Part shown: piece after piece, positions 1 to 9,381 of the stretch | Position numbering within the stretch: the first letter of the stretch is position 1 | Layout of the letters: every line of letters starts with the position of its first letter | Assembly: GCA_965116345.1 (NCBI GenBank) | Contig: OZ220680.1 | Coordinates: 3,782,001-3,846,000, forward strand | Length of the DNA: 64,000 nucleotides | Origin: VXYL01 sp965116345 | GTDB taxonomy: Bacteria > Pseudomonadota > Gammaproteobacteria > Pseudomonadales > Azotimanducaceae | Direction: 5' to 3' | Notes under the pieces: model-generated | Seen by the model: only the letters and a program-made list of their open reading frames with translations | What the model was told of the DNA's origin: nothing | The model's database searches: none | Made by a program: the position numbers and the translations under genes

Positions 1-836
1 CGGTACTTGGCGATCCAGCGTGTGCAGTCGGGATCCTTGCCCATCATGACGTCGGCGCCGAGAACGGCCTGCATGACCTCGTCGTGCAGTGGGTTGGTGA
101 TCGCGGACGTCATGCCGGCGCCGATCGCCATCGTCAGGAACGCGCTGTTGATACCGTTTCGATTTGGCAGCCCGAAACTGACGTTGGACGCACCGCAGGT
201 GGTATTGACCTTCAATTCGCGGCGCAGTCGGCCGACCAGGCGCATGACCTGCTGACCGGCGGCGTTGATCGCGCCGATCGGCATCACCAACGGATCGACC
301 ACCACGTCGCTGGGCGAAATGCCATGGTCCTGGGCCCGTTCGACGATCTTCCTCGCCACCTCGAAGCGCACGTCCGGATCCTCGGAAATGCCGGTCTCGT
401 CGTTGGAAATGGCGACCACCGCAGCGCCGTGCCGGGCCACCAGCGGCAGCACCGATTCTAGCCTTTCCTCCTCGCCGGTGACCGAGTTGACCAGCGCCTT
501 GCCCCGATAGACAGCCAGGCCGGCTTCCAGCGCGGCGACGATGGAGGAGTCGATGGAGAGCGGCACGTCGGTCACCGACTGCACCAGTTGGACGGCTTCG
601 GCGAGAATTGCGGGTTCGTCCGCCAGCGGGATGCCGGCGTTGACGTCCAGCATGTGGGCGCCGCCCGCAACTTGGGCGACGGCGTCGTCGACCACGCGGT
701 GGTAGTCCCCCGCCTTCATTTCCGCCGCCAGGATCTTGCGTCCGGTGGGGTTGATGCGCTCGCCGATGACCACGAAGGGTCGTTCGAAGCCGATCACCAC
801 CTCGCGGCTTGCGGAACTGACCACCGTGTCGGTCAT
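1..836 (-). CDS. Methyltetrahydrofolate:corrinoid methyltransferase, DHPS-type (partial, runs off the window)
   Basis: The C-terminus lies beyond the left edge. About 278 residues are visible, read leftwards from an ATG at 836. The protein opens with a strand and the motif GERINPTGRK, followed by MLDVNAGIPLADEP and PLSIDSS. These are signatures of the pterin-binding (dihydropteroate synthase-like) TIM barrel of AcsE/MtgA/MetH-type methyltransferases. Such enzymes move a methyl group between a corrinoid protein and tetrahydrofolate in the cytoplasm. It is the last visible gene of a four-gene operon whose first gene encodes the matching corrinoid protein, and it starts 33 bases after the preceding stop. 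The family call is firm. The direction of methyl transfer and the original methyl donor are inferred from the neighbouring demethylating dehydrogenases. Confidence 0.85.
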   Translation of the reverse strand, partial: MTDTVVSSASREVVIGFERPFVVIGERINPTGRKILAAEMKAGDYHRVVDDAVAQVAGGAHMLDVNAGIPLADEPAILAEAVQLVQSVTDVPLSIDSSIVAALEAGLAVYRGKALVNSVTGEEERLESVLPLVARHGAAVVAISNDETGISEDPDVRFEVARKIVERAQDHGISPSDVVVDPLVMPIGAINAAGQQVMRLVGRLRRELKVNTTCGASNVSFGLPNRNGINSAFLTMAIGAGMTSAITNPLHDEVMQAVLGADVMMGKDPDCTRWIAKY

Positions 837-869
837 GACTTGGGTGCCGGTCGCATCGGAGACATACCT

Positions 870-1181
870 TCAGCGCTCCTTCAAGCCGTGATTGCGGATC
901 AGCGCCAACAGCCGGTCGTCGGAATAGTCCGTTTCGATACCCTCCGCCAGCCGATCGGCGATTGCCTGCAGGTCCGTCGCCCCGTCGTTCAACTCGGGGC
1001 TGATCGGGTCGCGCTCCCATTCGCTGATGTAGGCATCGGCGGTGTGCTTCTTGGCGCGCATGGCGGCGCGGTCGATGGCGCTCTGAAAGCGCGCGCTCAA
1101 CAGCACCTTGGCCCGCCTTCTGCCCTGCTTGACGATGATCTGCGACGGAATGTCGCGCCATCTGACCAGCAGGGCGTCCAT
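870..1181 (-). CDS. Small PF13769 ('virulence factor') family protein
   Basis: This is a 103-residue protein with the family's N-terminal WRDIPSQIIV pattern, the AKVLLSARFQSAIDRAAM segment and a YISEWERD motif. It has no signal peptide or membrane segment. The family label 'virulence factor' is historical. In many bacteria the gene sits between a DUF1638 gene and corrinoid/methyltetrahydrofolate methyltransferase genes, as it does here. It starts 5 bases after the DUF1638 stop. Its biochemical role is unknown. From context it probably serves the methyl-transfer complex as an accessory or maturation factor, which is inference. Confidence 0.8.
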   Translation of the reverse strand: MDALLVRWRDIPSQIIVKQGRRRAKVLLSARFQSAIDRAAMRAKKHTADAYISEWERDPISPELNDGATDLQAIADRLAEGIETDYSDDRLLALIRNHGLKER

Positions 1182-1186
1182 GTGCG

Positions 1187-1888
1187 TCAGCCCTCGACGA
1201 GCCGCACGAGGCGGGCGTCCAATGCGCCGTAGCCGGTGTGAACGTGGGTGAATTCAAGGCCCAGGCGGGTCGCGGCGGCTCTCGCGCCGGCGAGCAGCTC
1301 CGGGTCCCGGGTCTGGGAAAGATAGGTCAGGCGCCGGTAGTTGCCGAAGAAGGCGTCCAGCAGTTCGGGGTGGCGGTCGATGCCCAGCGTTCCGATGACG
1401 AGGCGATCGAAGAAGCGCACCAGGAAATCGGTGAGGTAGAACGTGCCTGGCTCGTCCTCGGCGAGGCGTCGGAAGCACTCGGTGCCGGCGAAGAAGTCAT
1501 AGCAATGCAGCCCCGGCAGGCGCTCGACCCCCGGATAGTCCGCAAGCACCCGGTCGATCTCGCCGTAGCTGCCGCAGTCGGCGTAGCCGATCAGGATGCG
1601 GCGGTATTCTCGTTGGTCGCTCTGGTAGCCGCGGCCTTGTGCGCGCTCGAGTTCGGCGCGCAGCCGGGGCGCGATCTGGGGCGGACGAAGGTGCAGTGCC
1701 GGGTCCAGGCAGCGGATGTGCAGGTGGTCCCAGCCGTTGGCGGTTCGAATCGCGTGCAGCTCCCGGCCGAGAGCGCCACAGGCGATCACCAACACGGGTT
1801 CGGCCTTCGTCCGCAGTGCCGCGATGGCATCGTCTGGCAGTGCCGGGCTCGCGTGCTCCGCGGTCCGATGTTCGGCCACTCCCGTCAC
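1187..1888 (-). CDS. DUF1638 family protein
   Basis: The protein has 233 residues. I place the start at a GTG whose last two bases overlap the TGA stop of the upstream corrinoid gene (GTGA, 4-base overlap), the usual sign of translational coupling. An ATG at 1954 would need a 70-base overlap and adds a non-conserved tail. DUF1638 hallmarks are VLVIACGALGREL near the start, RILIGYADCGSYGEID, the LPGLHCYDFFAG cysteine/histidine stretch, and TFYLTDFL. The conserved Cys and His residues would suit a metal or cofactor site. The family recurs beside corrinoid methyltransferases in bacteria and archaea but has no established reaction. It is soluble, with no transmembrane segments. Confidence 0.85.
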   Translation of the reverse strand: MTGVAEHRTAEHASPALPDDAIAALRTKAEPVLVIACGALGRELHAIRTANGWDHLHIRCLDPALHLRPPQIAPRLRAELERAQGRGYQSDQREYRRILIGYADCGSYGEIDRVLADYPGVERLPGLHCYDFFAGTECFRRLAEDEPGTFYLTDFLVRFFDRLVIGTLGIDRHPELLDAFFGNYRRLTYLSQTRDPELLAGARAAATRLGLEFTHVHTGYGALDARLVRLVEG

Positions 1889-2601
1889 GGGTAGTTGTGC
1901 CTGGTGCGCATCAGTGCGGTGGCGGTCTCCACCGCGGTGGCGGCATCCCGGCAATAGGCATCCGCGCCCACCGCCTTGCCGAACTCCTCGTTCAACGGCG
2001 CGCCACCGACCAGCACGATGTAGTCGTCGCGGATCGATTGAGCCACCAGTTCGTCGATGACCACCTTCATGTAGGGCATGGTGGTGGTCAACAGGGCCGA
2101 CATGCCGAGAATGTCCGGCTTGTGCTCGTTGAGTGCCGCGAGGAACTTCTCGACATCGTTGTTGACGCCGATGTCGACGACCTCGAAACCGGCACCTTCC
2201 ATCATCATGCCGACGAGGTTCTTGCCGATGTCGTGGATGTCGCCCTTGACGGTGCCGATGACCATCTTGCCCACCGGCTTGGCACCGGTCTCGGCGAGCA
2301 ACGGTCGCAACACGGCCATGCCGCCCTTCATGGCGTTGGCGGCCAGCAGAACCTCGGGTACGAACAGGATGCCGTCGCGAAAGTCGACGCCGACGATCTG
2401 CATGCCGTCCACCAGCGCGTCGGCCAGGACCTTGTCCGCCGGCCAGCCGCGGGCAAGGAGAATCTCCGTGCCCTCGACGATTTCGTCCCTCAGGCCGTCG
2501 TACAGATCGTCGTGCATCTGCTCGACCAGTTCCTGATCGTCGAGTTCGGAGAGGACGAGATCGTCCTCTTGCTCCCCGGCGGCGCCCTTGTCGTCAGCCA
2601 T
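1885..2601 (-). CDS. Corrinoid (cobalamin-binding) methyl-carrier protein, MtgC/MttC type
   Basis: This 238-residue protein starts at an ATG with a good GGAGG ribosome-binding site. The N-terminal helical 'cap' (about 20-105) is the B12-binding methionine-synthase-like fold. The Rossmann domain carries GDIHDIGKN, with His123 as the expected lower axial ligand of cobalt, then GMSALLTTTMPYMK and the VLVGGAPLNEEFG glycine pair. This is the DxHxxG...SxL...GG signature. It shuttles a methyl group between a substrate-specific methyltransferase and the methyltetrahydrofolate methyltransferase encoded three genes downstream. No MttB/MtgB-like substrate methyltransferase is visible in the window, so the methyl donor is not known. 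Confidence 0.9.
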   Translation of the reverse strand: MADDKGAAGEQEDDLVLSELDDQELVEQMHDDLYDGLRDEIVEGTEILLARGWPADKVLADALVDGMQIVGVDFRDGILFVPEVLLAANAMKGGMAVLRPLLAETGAKPVGKMVIGTVKGDIHDIGKNLVGMMMEGAGFEVVDIGVNNDVEKFLAALNEHKPDILGMSALLTTTMPYMKVVIDELVAQSIRDDYIVLVGGAPLNEEFGKAVGADAYCRDAATAVETATALMRTRHNYP

Positions 2602-2675
2602 GCATCTGCCTCCAGCCACCAGGTCCCTGGTGCGAAGCCGCGTTGGTCCCTGCCCGGAAGCCCGGTCAGGCGGCG

Positions 2676-2704
2676 AGTATAGGGTAGGCGCATGGTCGTG
2701 GCGA
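2676..2704 (-). promoter_or_regulatory. Possible sigma70-type promoter of the corrinoid operon
   Basis: Reading leftwards from the corrinoid gene's upstream side there is TATACT (-10-like, 5/6 to consensus). A weak -35-like TCGCCA (4/6) lies 17 bases further upstream. The distance to the ATG at 2601 is about 75 bases. This was matched by eye in GC-rich DNA, so the call is tentative. Confidence 0.25.
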
Positions 2705-2944
2705 GACGTTTTGCGACATGTCATATCACCACTCGCGACCTTGACCGGCAGCCCCGTCTCGTGCTGGTTTGGACAGCCTTTGGAGGCGAAATCCGGGGTC
2801 GTCTCAAGCACCCTTCGAGCGGTTGGCTCGACGTCGGAAAGACACTGCCCCCCCTGGTAGCAATTGCCGTCGCGATCCGTCATTGCCAGTCAACCCCGAA
2901 TGCCGTGACAATCGCGCGGTGCTCATCCACGGTTGGATTCCGGC

Positions 2945-5377
2945 ATGGACGACCAGGCTCGCATTGTCATTATCGGCGGCGGCATCATGGGCGTTGGTCT
3001 GCTGTACCACCTCGCCGCCGAGGGTTGCGACGACGTCCTGCTGATCGAGAAGGGCGAGTTGACGTCGGGCTCGACCTGGCACGCCGCCGGTCAATGCCCG
3101 AATCTGGTCGGCAACTACAATCTCGCCAAAATCCACGAATACAGCGTCTCCCTGTACCGAAAACTGGAGCAACTGACGGGTCAGGCGGTCGGTTGGCACG
3201 GCTGCGGCAGCGTGCGCTTCGCCCTCACCGAGCGGGACCTCGACTGGTTCCGCTATCTGCGCGGCATCGCCGCCAACGTCGGCTACCACATGGAGATCGT
3301 CGATGTCGCGAAGATCGCCGAGCTGAATCCGTTCGTCTCCACCGAAGGCGTGCTGGCCGGTGCCTGGACCCGCGACGACGGTCACGCCGACCCGTCCGGG
3401 CTCTGCCACGCCATGGCCCGCGGGGCGCGCGACCGGGGCGCCAGGATCGTGCGCCACAACCGGGTGACCGCTATCAACGCGCTGCCGAGCGGCGAGTGGG
3501 AACTGGTCACGGAACAGGGCCGCGTCGTTGCCGAGACGGTGGTCAACGCCGCCGGCTGCTACGCCCGGCAGGTGGCGCAGATGGTTGGCACGGACCTGCC
3601 CATCTGCAACATCCAGCACCACTACCTGGTCTCGGGACCGGTGCCGGAACTGGCCGAGAGAAGCGACGAACTCCCGGTCACCCGCGACCCCTACGCCTCC
3701 GCCTACATGCGCCAGGAGCAGAAGTCGGGTCTGATCGGCATCTACGAGGGCGAAGGGCTCGCCGAAGCCTGGCCACCCGGCGGTCTGCCGCCCTGGGACT
3801 CCGACAGCGAATTGTTCACCGACGATCTGGAACGCTTGATGCCGTGGCTCGGCCGCGCCATGGCGCGCATGCCGATCTTCGAACGGGCGGGCATCAGGCG
3901 CATCGTCAACGGCGCCATCTCGCACAGCCCCGACGGACTGCCGATGCTCGGTCCCGTCGCCGGGCTCGACAATTTCTGGCTCTGCTGCGGATCGTCCTTC
4001 GGCATTGCCCAAGGTGCCGGCAGCGGCAAGTACCTGGCTCAGTGGATGCTGCACGGCGACGCCGAGATCAACATGACCGGCTTCGACCCGAGGCGCTTCG
4101 GGGCGTTCGCCGACGCCGGTTACATGGCCGCCCGGGGGCGTCAGGACTACGCCATGACCTACGCCACGGCGTTGCCGGGAGAAGAACTGCCGGCCGCCCG
4201 TCGATGCCGGACCAGCCCCCTGTACGACAAGCTGAAGGCCCAGGGCTGCGTGTATACCGAGACCTTCGGCTGGGAGCGCCCCAAGTGGTTCTCGGTGGAC
4301 GGCCGCGAGGAGCAATACAGCTTTCGCCACAACAACGTGTTCGAACTGGTGCGCGACGAGTGCGTGGCCGTGCGCGAGCGGGTCGGTATCCTCGATCTCT
4401 CCGGGTTCGCGAAATACGACGTCACGGGCCCCGATGCACGGGCGATGCTCGATCGACTGTGCGCCAACCGGATACCGAGGCGCAACGGAATCGCACTCAC
4501 CCATCTGCTTTCCGAAGGCGGGCGCATCGGAGCGGAGGTGACCATCACCTGCCTCGACGACGACGCCTTCTACGTGCTTTCCGCCGCCGGCGCCGAATTG
4601 CGCGACCTGGACCATCTGCGGCAGGGCCGACGCGCCGGCGAACAGGTGCGGGTCGACAACGTCACGGACGCACGCGGCGTGCTGGTGCTGGCCGGGCCGC
4701 GGTCCCGGGAAGTGCTGGCTCGACTCACGGATGCACCGCTGGACAACAGCGCCTTTCGCTGGCTGAGCGGTAGGGAAATCGACATCGCCGGCATGCCGGT
4801 GCGGGCGCTGCGGGTGAACTACGTGGGCGAACTCGGTTGGGAACTACACCCGGCGATGGAACACATGGAGGCGCTGTACGATGCGCTCACGGAGGCCGGC
4901 GCGCAATTCGGCATCCGCAATTTCGGCCTCTATGCGGTCAACAGCATGAGGCTGGAGAAGGCCTACCGCAGTTGGGGCGCGGAATTGACCAACGAAGTCA
5001 CAATGATCGACGCGGCCATGGACCGCTTCATCAAGTTCGACAAGGGCGACTTCATCGGTCGGGAAGCGACCCTGCGCTCTCTGCACTTCCTAGGAGAGCA
5101 GGATCGCACGTTGCAACTTATCTACTTCAGCCTCGACCCGGGTGATGCGGATGTTCAGGGCGGAGAGCCGATTTTCGCCGGCGACCGCTGTGTGGGGGTG
5201 ACCACGACCGGCGGCTATGGCCATGCGGTTGGTCAGAGCCTCGGCTTCGGCTACGTTCCACCGTCGCTCACCGAACCGGGCACGGCGTTGACGGTCGACG
5301 TGCTCGGCCAACGGCGGCGAGTGACCATCCACCAAGACCCGGTCTACGATCCGGCCAACCGCCGATTGCGCGCCTGA
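2945..5377 (+). CDS. GcvT-family FAD-dependent dehydrogenase (sarcosine/dimethylglycine dehydrogenase-like) 1
   Basis: The protein has 810 residues, counted from ATG 2945; an in-frame TTG lies four codons upstream. Residues about 6-390 form the DAO-type FAD domain with GGGIMG (11-16) and STWHAAG. Human dimethylglycine and sarcosine dehydrogenases are known to bind FAD covalently through a His at the corresponding place, here His46. Next come an FAO_M linker domain, the aminomethyltransferase domain (about 440-690) and the GCV_T C-barrel. Such enzymes oxidatively demethylate N-methylated amino acids and pass the one-carbon unit to tetrahydrofolate in the cytoplasm. The gene is divergent from the corrinoid operon, so both halves of the locus would feed folate-linked C1 metabolism. 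The exact substrate is not readable from sequence. Confidence 0.9.
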   Translation: MDDQARIVIIGGGIMGVGLLYHLAAEGCDDVLLIEKGELTSGSTWHAAGQCPNLVGNYNLAKIHEYSVSLYRKLEQLTGQAVGWHGCGSVRFALTERDLDWFRYLRGIAANVGYHMEIVDVAKIAELNPFVSTEGVLAGAWTRDDGHADPSGLCHAMARGARDRGARIVRHNRVTAINALPSGEWELVTEQGRVVAETVVNAAGCYARQVAQMVGTDLPICNIQHHYLVSGPVPELAERSDELPVTRDPYASAYMRQEQKSGLIGIYEGEGLAEAWPPGGLPPWDSDSELFTDDLERLMPWLGRAMARMPIFERAGIRRIVNGAISHSPDGLPMLGPVAGLDNFWLCCGSSFGIAQGAGSGKYLAQWMLHGDAEINMTGFDPRRFGAFADAGYMAARGRQDYAMTYATALPGEELPAARRCRTSPLYDKLKAQGCVYTETFGWERPKWFSVDGREEQYSFRHNNVFELVRDECVAVRERVGILDLSGFAKYDVTGPDARAMLDRLCANRIPRRNGIALTHLLSEGGRIGAEVTITCLDDDAFYVLSAAGAELRDLDHLRQGRRAGEQVRVDNVTDARGVLVLAGPRSREVLARLTDAPLDNSAFRWLSGREIDIAGMPVRALRVNYVGELGWELHPAMEHMEALYDALTEAGAQFGIRNFGLYAVNSMRLEKAYRSWGAELTNEVTMIDAAMDRFIKFDKGDFIGREATLRSLHFLGEQDRTLQLIYFSLDPGDADVQGGEPIFAGDRCVGVTTTGGYGHAVGQSLGFGYVPPSLTEPGTALTVDVLGQRRRVTIHQDPVYDPANRRLRA

Positions 5378-5382
5378 CGACC

Positions 5383-7839
5383 ATGGCGACCCGGTCCAAG
5401 CGCCCCGACGACCTGCCGCGTCGCGCCAGCGTGATCGTGATCGGCGGCGGCGTCATCGGCTGCTCGGTTGCCTACCACCTGGCGCGAGCCGGCGTCGCGG
5501 ACGTGGCCTTGCTGGAACGCAGGCAACTCACCTCGGGCACCACCTGGCACGCGGCGGGATTGGTGGGGCAGCTGCGCACGTCCATCAACATGACCGAGCT
5601 GGCACGCTATACCAGCGAACTCTACCTGCGCCTGGAGGCCGAAACGGGCCAGGCCACCGGCTACCGGCGCTGCGGTTCCATCTCCATCGCCACCGACGAG
5701 GAACGCCTCGAGGAACTGCGGCGCAGCGCCTCGATGGCCAAGGTGTTCGGCCTGGAGGTGAATGTGGTCACGCCGGCGGACATCGCGGCCCGCGTACCCA
5801 TGCTGCACACGGCGGACGTGCTCGGCGGCATCCACATTCCTTCCGACGGCTATGCCAACGCGGTGGACGTCACCACCGCACTGGCCAAGGGCGCCCGCGC
5901 CGCCGGCGCGCGCCTCTTCGAGAACCTGGCGGTGACGGCGATCCGTACCGCTCGGGGCAGTGTGACCGGCGTGACGACGGAACACGGCGACATCGACGCG
6001 GACTGCGTGGTGCTGTGCACCGGCATGTGGACCCGGGAGTTGGCGGCAACGGTCGGGGTGAACGTGCCCCTGCACGCCTGCGAGCACTACTACGCGCTGT
6101 TCGAATCGGTCGCGGGGCTGGATGCGGACTTCCCGGTCGTGCGCGACTACGACGCCTGCACCTACTACAAGCACGACGCGGGCAGGCTCCTCGTCGGCGC
6201 CTTCGAACCCCACGCCCGCCCCTGGGGCATGGAGGGCATTCCCGAGGATTTCAGTTTCGACGAGATTGCCGGCAGCCTCGAGCATTTCGAGCCCATCCTC
6301 GAGCAGGCCATGGTGCGCGTCCCGGCGCTGGAGTCCGCCGGCCTCGCGACGTTCTTCTGCGGGCCGGAGAGTTTCACGCCGGATGTGCGCTATCACATCG
6401 GCCAGGCGCCGGAACTCGACAACTGCTTCGTCGCCGCGGGCCTGAATTCCATCGGCCTGCAATCCGCGGGCGGCATCGGCCGGGTGATGACGGAGTGGAT
6501 TCGCGAAGGACACCCGCCGTCTGATCTGTGGGAAGTGGATGTGCGCCGCAATCACCCCTTCCAACGCAACCGCAAGTACCTGCGCGAACGGGTCTCGGAG
6601 AGCCTGGGCCTGCTGTACGCCACCCACTATCCCTATCGTCAATACGACACTGCCCGGGGGGTCCGCCGGTCGCCACTCCACGACAGGCTGCAAGCCATCG
6701 GGGCATGCCACGGCGAGGTCGCGGGCTGGGAGCGGCCCAATTGGTACGCACCGGACGCGGGCCGGGCCGTCTACGAGTACAGCTATGGCCGCCAGAACTG
6801 GTTCGAGCATTCCGCCCTAGAACACCGGGCGGTACGCGAGCGGGTGGGGCTGTTCGACTTGTCCTCCTTCGCCAAGTTCCGGTTCCAGGGCGCCGACGCC
6901 GCCCGCGTCCTTAACCACGTCTGCGCCAACGACGTGGACGTGCGCCCGGGCCGCATCGTCTACACCCAGTGGCTGAACGCCCGGGGCGGCATCGAGGCGG
7001 ACCTCACCGTCACCCGGCTGGCCGAAGACGACTATCTGATCGTCACCGCCGCGGCCACGGAGGTGCAGGACTTCCACTGGCTGCAAGGGCATGTACCGGC
7101 CGACGCCCACTGCGTGCTGACCAACGTGACCTCGGCCATGGGCGTGATCTCGATCATGGGGCCGAACGCGCGGGCGCTGCTGCAATCGCTGACCCCGGAT
7201 GATCTTTCCCACGAGACGTTCCGCTTCGCGCACAGCCGGGAGATCGAGTTGGGCTACGCGCTGGTGCGCGCCTCCCGGATCACCTATGTCGGCGAACTCG
7301 GCTGGGAGCTCTACATCCCCACGGAGTTCACCGCCGGCGTCTACGACACGATCGTCGCCGCGGGCGGCCCCTTCGGCCTGGCCCACGCGGGCTATCACGC
7401 ACTGGATTCGCTGCGCATCGAGAAGGCCTATCGTCACTGGGGCCACGACATCACCGACGAGGACACGGTGCTCGAAGCGGGCCTGGACTTCGCCGTCAAG
7501 TTCGACAAGCCGGGTGGGTTCATCGGCCGAGAGGCGCTGCTGAAGGACCGGGAGACGGGGCCGACCAAGCGCCTGCTGCAGTTCCGGCTGATGGACCCAG
7601 AGCCATTGCTCTACCACAACGAACCGATCTGGCACGACGACACCCTGGTCGGTCACGTCACCTCCGGCGCCTACGGCCACACCCTAGGCGGCGCCATCGG
7701 CCTCGGCTACGTCGATACCGCCAAAACGCCGCACCCGGCAGAGGAGGGCTTCAGCATCGAGGTGGCCGGGGAGCGCATCCCGGCGAAGGTCTCGTCAAGG
7801 CCGATGTACGATCCTGGAAACAGTCGCATCCGCTGCTGA
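5383..7839 (+). CDS. GcvT-family FAD-dependent dehydrogenase (sarcosine/dimethylglycine dehydrogenase-like) 2
   Basis: This 818-residue protein is paralogous to the preceding gene and begins 5 bases after its stop, so the two are co-transcribed. The FAD domain has GGGVIG (21-26) and TTWHAAG with His56 as the probable flavinylation site. The middle shows WERPNWYAP and FEHSALEHRAVRERVGLFDLSSFAKF, typical of the dehydrogenase/GcvT junction. The C-terminal GcvT half includes GELGWELY and KPGGFIGREALL. The N-terminal LVGQLRTSINMTELARY segment is nearer to classical sarcosine/dimethylglycine dehydrogenases than its neighbour's PNLVGNYNLAKIHEYS. The pair may therefore act on successive N-methyl groups or on different substrates, which is inference. 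Confidence 0.9.
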   Translation: MATRSKRPDDLPRRASVIVIGGGVIGCSVAYHLARAGVADVALLERRQLTSGTTWHAAGLVGQLRTSINMTELARYTSELYLRLEAETGQATGYRRCGSISIATDEERLEELRRSASMAKVFGLEVNVVTPADIAARVPMLHTADVLGGIHIPSDGYANAVDVTTALAKGARAAGARLFENLAVTAIRTARGSVTGVTTEHGDIDADCVVLCTGMWTRELAATVGVNVPLHACEHYYALFESVAGLDADFPVVRDYDACTYYKHDAGRLLVGAFEPHARPWGMEGIPEDFSFDEIAGSLEHFEPILEQAMVRVPALESAGLATFFCGPESFTPDVRYHIGQAPELDNCFVAAGLNSIGLQSAGGIGRVMTEWIREGHPPSDLWEVDVRRNHPFQRNRKYLRERVSESLGLLYATHYPYRQYDTARGVRRSPLHDRLQAIGACHGEVAGWERPNWYAPDAGRAVYEYSYGRQNWFEHSALEHRAVRERVGLFDLSSFAKFRFQGADAARVLNHVCANDVDVRPGRIVYTQWLNARGGIEADLTVTRLAEDDYLIVTAAATEVQDFHWLQGHVPADAHCVLTNVTSAMGVISIMGPNARALLQSLTPDDLSHETFRFAHSREIELGYALVRASRITYVGELGWELYIPTEFTAGVYDTIVAAGGPFGLAHAGYHALDSLRIEKAYRHWGHDITDEDTVLEAGLDFAVKFDKPGGFIGREALLKDRETGPTKRLLQFRLMDPEPLLYHNEPIWHDDTLVGHVTSGAYGHTLGGAIGLGYVDTAKTPHPAEEGFSIEVAGERIPAKVSSRPMYDPGNSRIRC

Positions 7840-8079
7840 TGCGCGGGCAGGCGCGCGCCGAGCCGTAGGGGCGACGCTTGTCGTCGCGCGCATTGAGACG
7901 GCAATGTCGTTTTGTCGACAGGTTCCGGTGCGAAGGTGCCAGACTTACGCCACCCGTGGCGCAAGCGGCGATTGCCTCGCCCATCGACTGTGGCGCAGCA
8001 GGTGCTGTGGCCGTCATCTTTCCAAGCTCTTCGGAGAGCATGTTGACGGCCCGTTCGTCGAGGGTGCCGGAGTAGCCTT

Positions 8080-9379
8080 GTTGTCCCATAAAATGTTGAT
8101 TGTAAATACGAACGACGACTTTTCGGCAGTGACCGACTTGAACGTGGGCACGTGGGCGACCTCCCGGGGGACGCTTGCGGCCCCGTTTCGGAGGTCGGCG
8201 ATGTACGCAGGCAAGTTCGTCTTCTCGCAGGTGATGGATCATCTGCCGTTTCATTATTTTCGAAAATGCGTTCGGCGCTACGGCGGAAACCGCTACGTCA
8301 AGTCGTTCCCCTGCCTGAGCCAGTTCCTGTGCATGGCCTTCGCGCAGTTGACGCACCGGGAGAGCCTGCGCGACATCGAGATCTGCCTGCGCGCGCATGC
8401 GGGCAAGCTCTACCACATGGGCATCCGGGGCAGGGTCTCGCGCAACACGCTGGCCAACGCCAACAGGCGGCGCGACTGGCGGATATACGCGGAATTCGCG
8501 CAGGAACTGATCCGCATCGCGCGGCCGCTCTACGCCGACGAGGACCTCGGTCTGGAACTGGACAACGCGGTGTTCGCCCTCGACGCGTCGACCATCGACC
8601 TTTGCCTGTCCGTTTTCCCCTGGGCGCTGTTCCGCTCCACCAAGGCGGGCGTCAAGCTCCACGCGCTGCTCGACCTGCGCGGCAGCATTCCCACGTTCGT
8701 CCATGTTTCCCATGCGAAACTGGGCGACGTCAACGTTCTCGACCTGCTCCTGCCGGAGCCGGGCGCGTTCTACGTCATGGACGGCGCCTATCTCGACTTC
8801 GGACGCCTCGACACGCTCCATTCGGCCGGTGCCTTCTTCGTGATCCGCGCCAAGTCCAACACGAAATTCCGCCGCCGGTACTCCCGCGAGGTCGACAAGT
8901 CGACGGGCGTGCTGTGCGACCAGACCGTCGTCCTGACCGGCGCCACGTCGAAGGACGACTACCCGCAGCCGCTGCGCCGGGTCAAGTACCGGGACGCCGC
9001 AACCGGCAAGACGTTCGATTTCCTCACCAACAACTTCGCGATTCCGGCCGCGACCGTCGCCGACCTGTACCGCGGCCGGTGGCAGGTGGAGCTTTTTTTC
9101 AAATGGATCAAACAACACCTGCGCATCAAGTCGTTCTACGGGACGTCCGAGAACGCGGTGAAGACCCAAATCTGGATCTCGGTGGCCGTCTACGTGCTCG
9201 TCGCGATCATCCGTGCGCGGCACGGCGTCGACGCCAGCCTCTACACGATTTTGCAGGCCTGAGCGTCACCCTGTTCGAGAAAACCCCGCTTTCTTCAGTG
9301 CTTTCGAACGAGGACGATTCGACAACCGACTCGGATGATCCTAACCAGTTGAATATGTTCGACTATTTATTGGGACACT
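8080..9379 (+). mobile_element. IS4-family insertion sequence (ISPepr1-like group), about 1.3 kb, decayed
   Basis: The single transposase gene is bounded by imperfect terminal inverted repeats. The left end is TGTCCCATAAAAT (8082-8094). The right end, read in reverse complement, is TGTCCCAATAAAT (9365-9377). I see no convincing target-site duplication. The transposase frame is broken near its 3' end, so mobility is doubtful. The element lies between the dehydrogenase operon and a tyrosine recombinase, in an accessory patch. Exact outer ends are uncertain by a few bases. Confidence 0.7.
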
Positions 9380-9381
9380 AG
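8201..9381 (+). pseudogene. IS4-family transposase (DUF4372 + DDE), frameshifted near the C-terminus
   Basis: The ATG at 8201 follows GGAGGT. The N-terminal DUF4372-type domain has HYFRKCVRRYGGNRYVKSF and SFPCLSQFLCMAFAQLTHRES. The DDE catalytic core has Asp in ALDASTIDL, Asp in MDGAYLDF and Glu in RGRWQVELFFKWIKQHLRIK. Frame 1 stops at 9262 after YTILQA (353 aa). The next frame continues with LSVTLFEKTPL and ends NQLNMFDYLLGH at 9381, which is the usual C-terminus of this family. The natural join is GCC-CTG-AGC, so one C appears to be missing around 9257-9259. All catalytic residues precede the break, so a shortened protein could still be made. Confidence 0.8.

Noticed and set aside
2602..2944. 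Glycine or cobalamin riboswitch between the divergent C1 operons
   Set aside because: I looked for glycine- and B12-box-like conserved segments on both strands and found none; only a 6-bp stem (TCGAGC/GCTCGA) at 2815-2831.
2804..4615. Long reading frame antisense to the first dehydrogenase
   Set aside because: It has shadow composition in GC-rich DNA and no family motifs, while the opposite strand has a clear enzyme.
7904..8200. Upstream extension of the transposase frame
   Set aside because: It crosses the left terminal repeat, and family members start at the MYAGKFVFSQVMDHLP position, which has a GGAGGT site.
8152..9381. 409-codon frame overlapping the transposase as a separate gene
   Set aside because: Only its last ~39 codons are protein-like; they are the transposase's own C-terminus after the frameshift.
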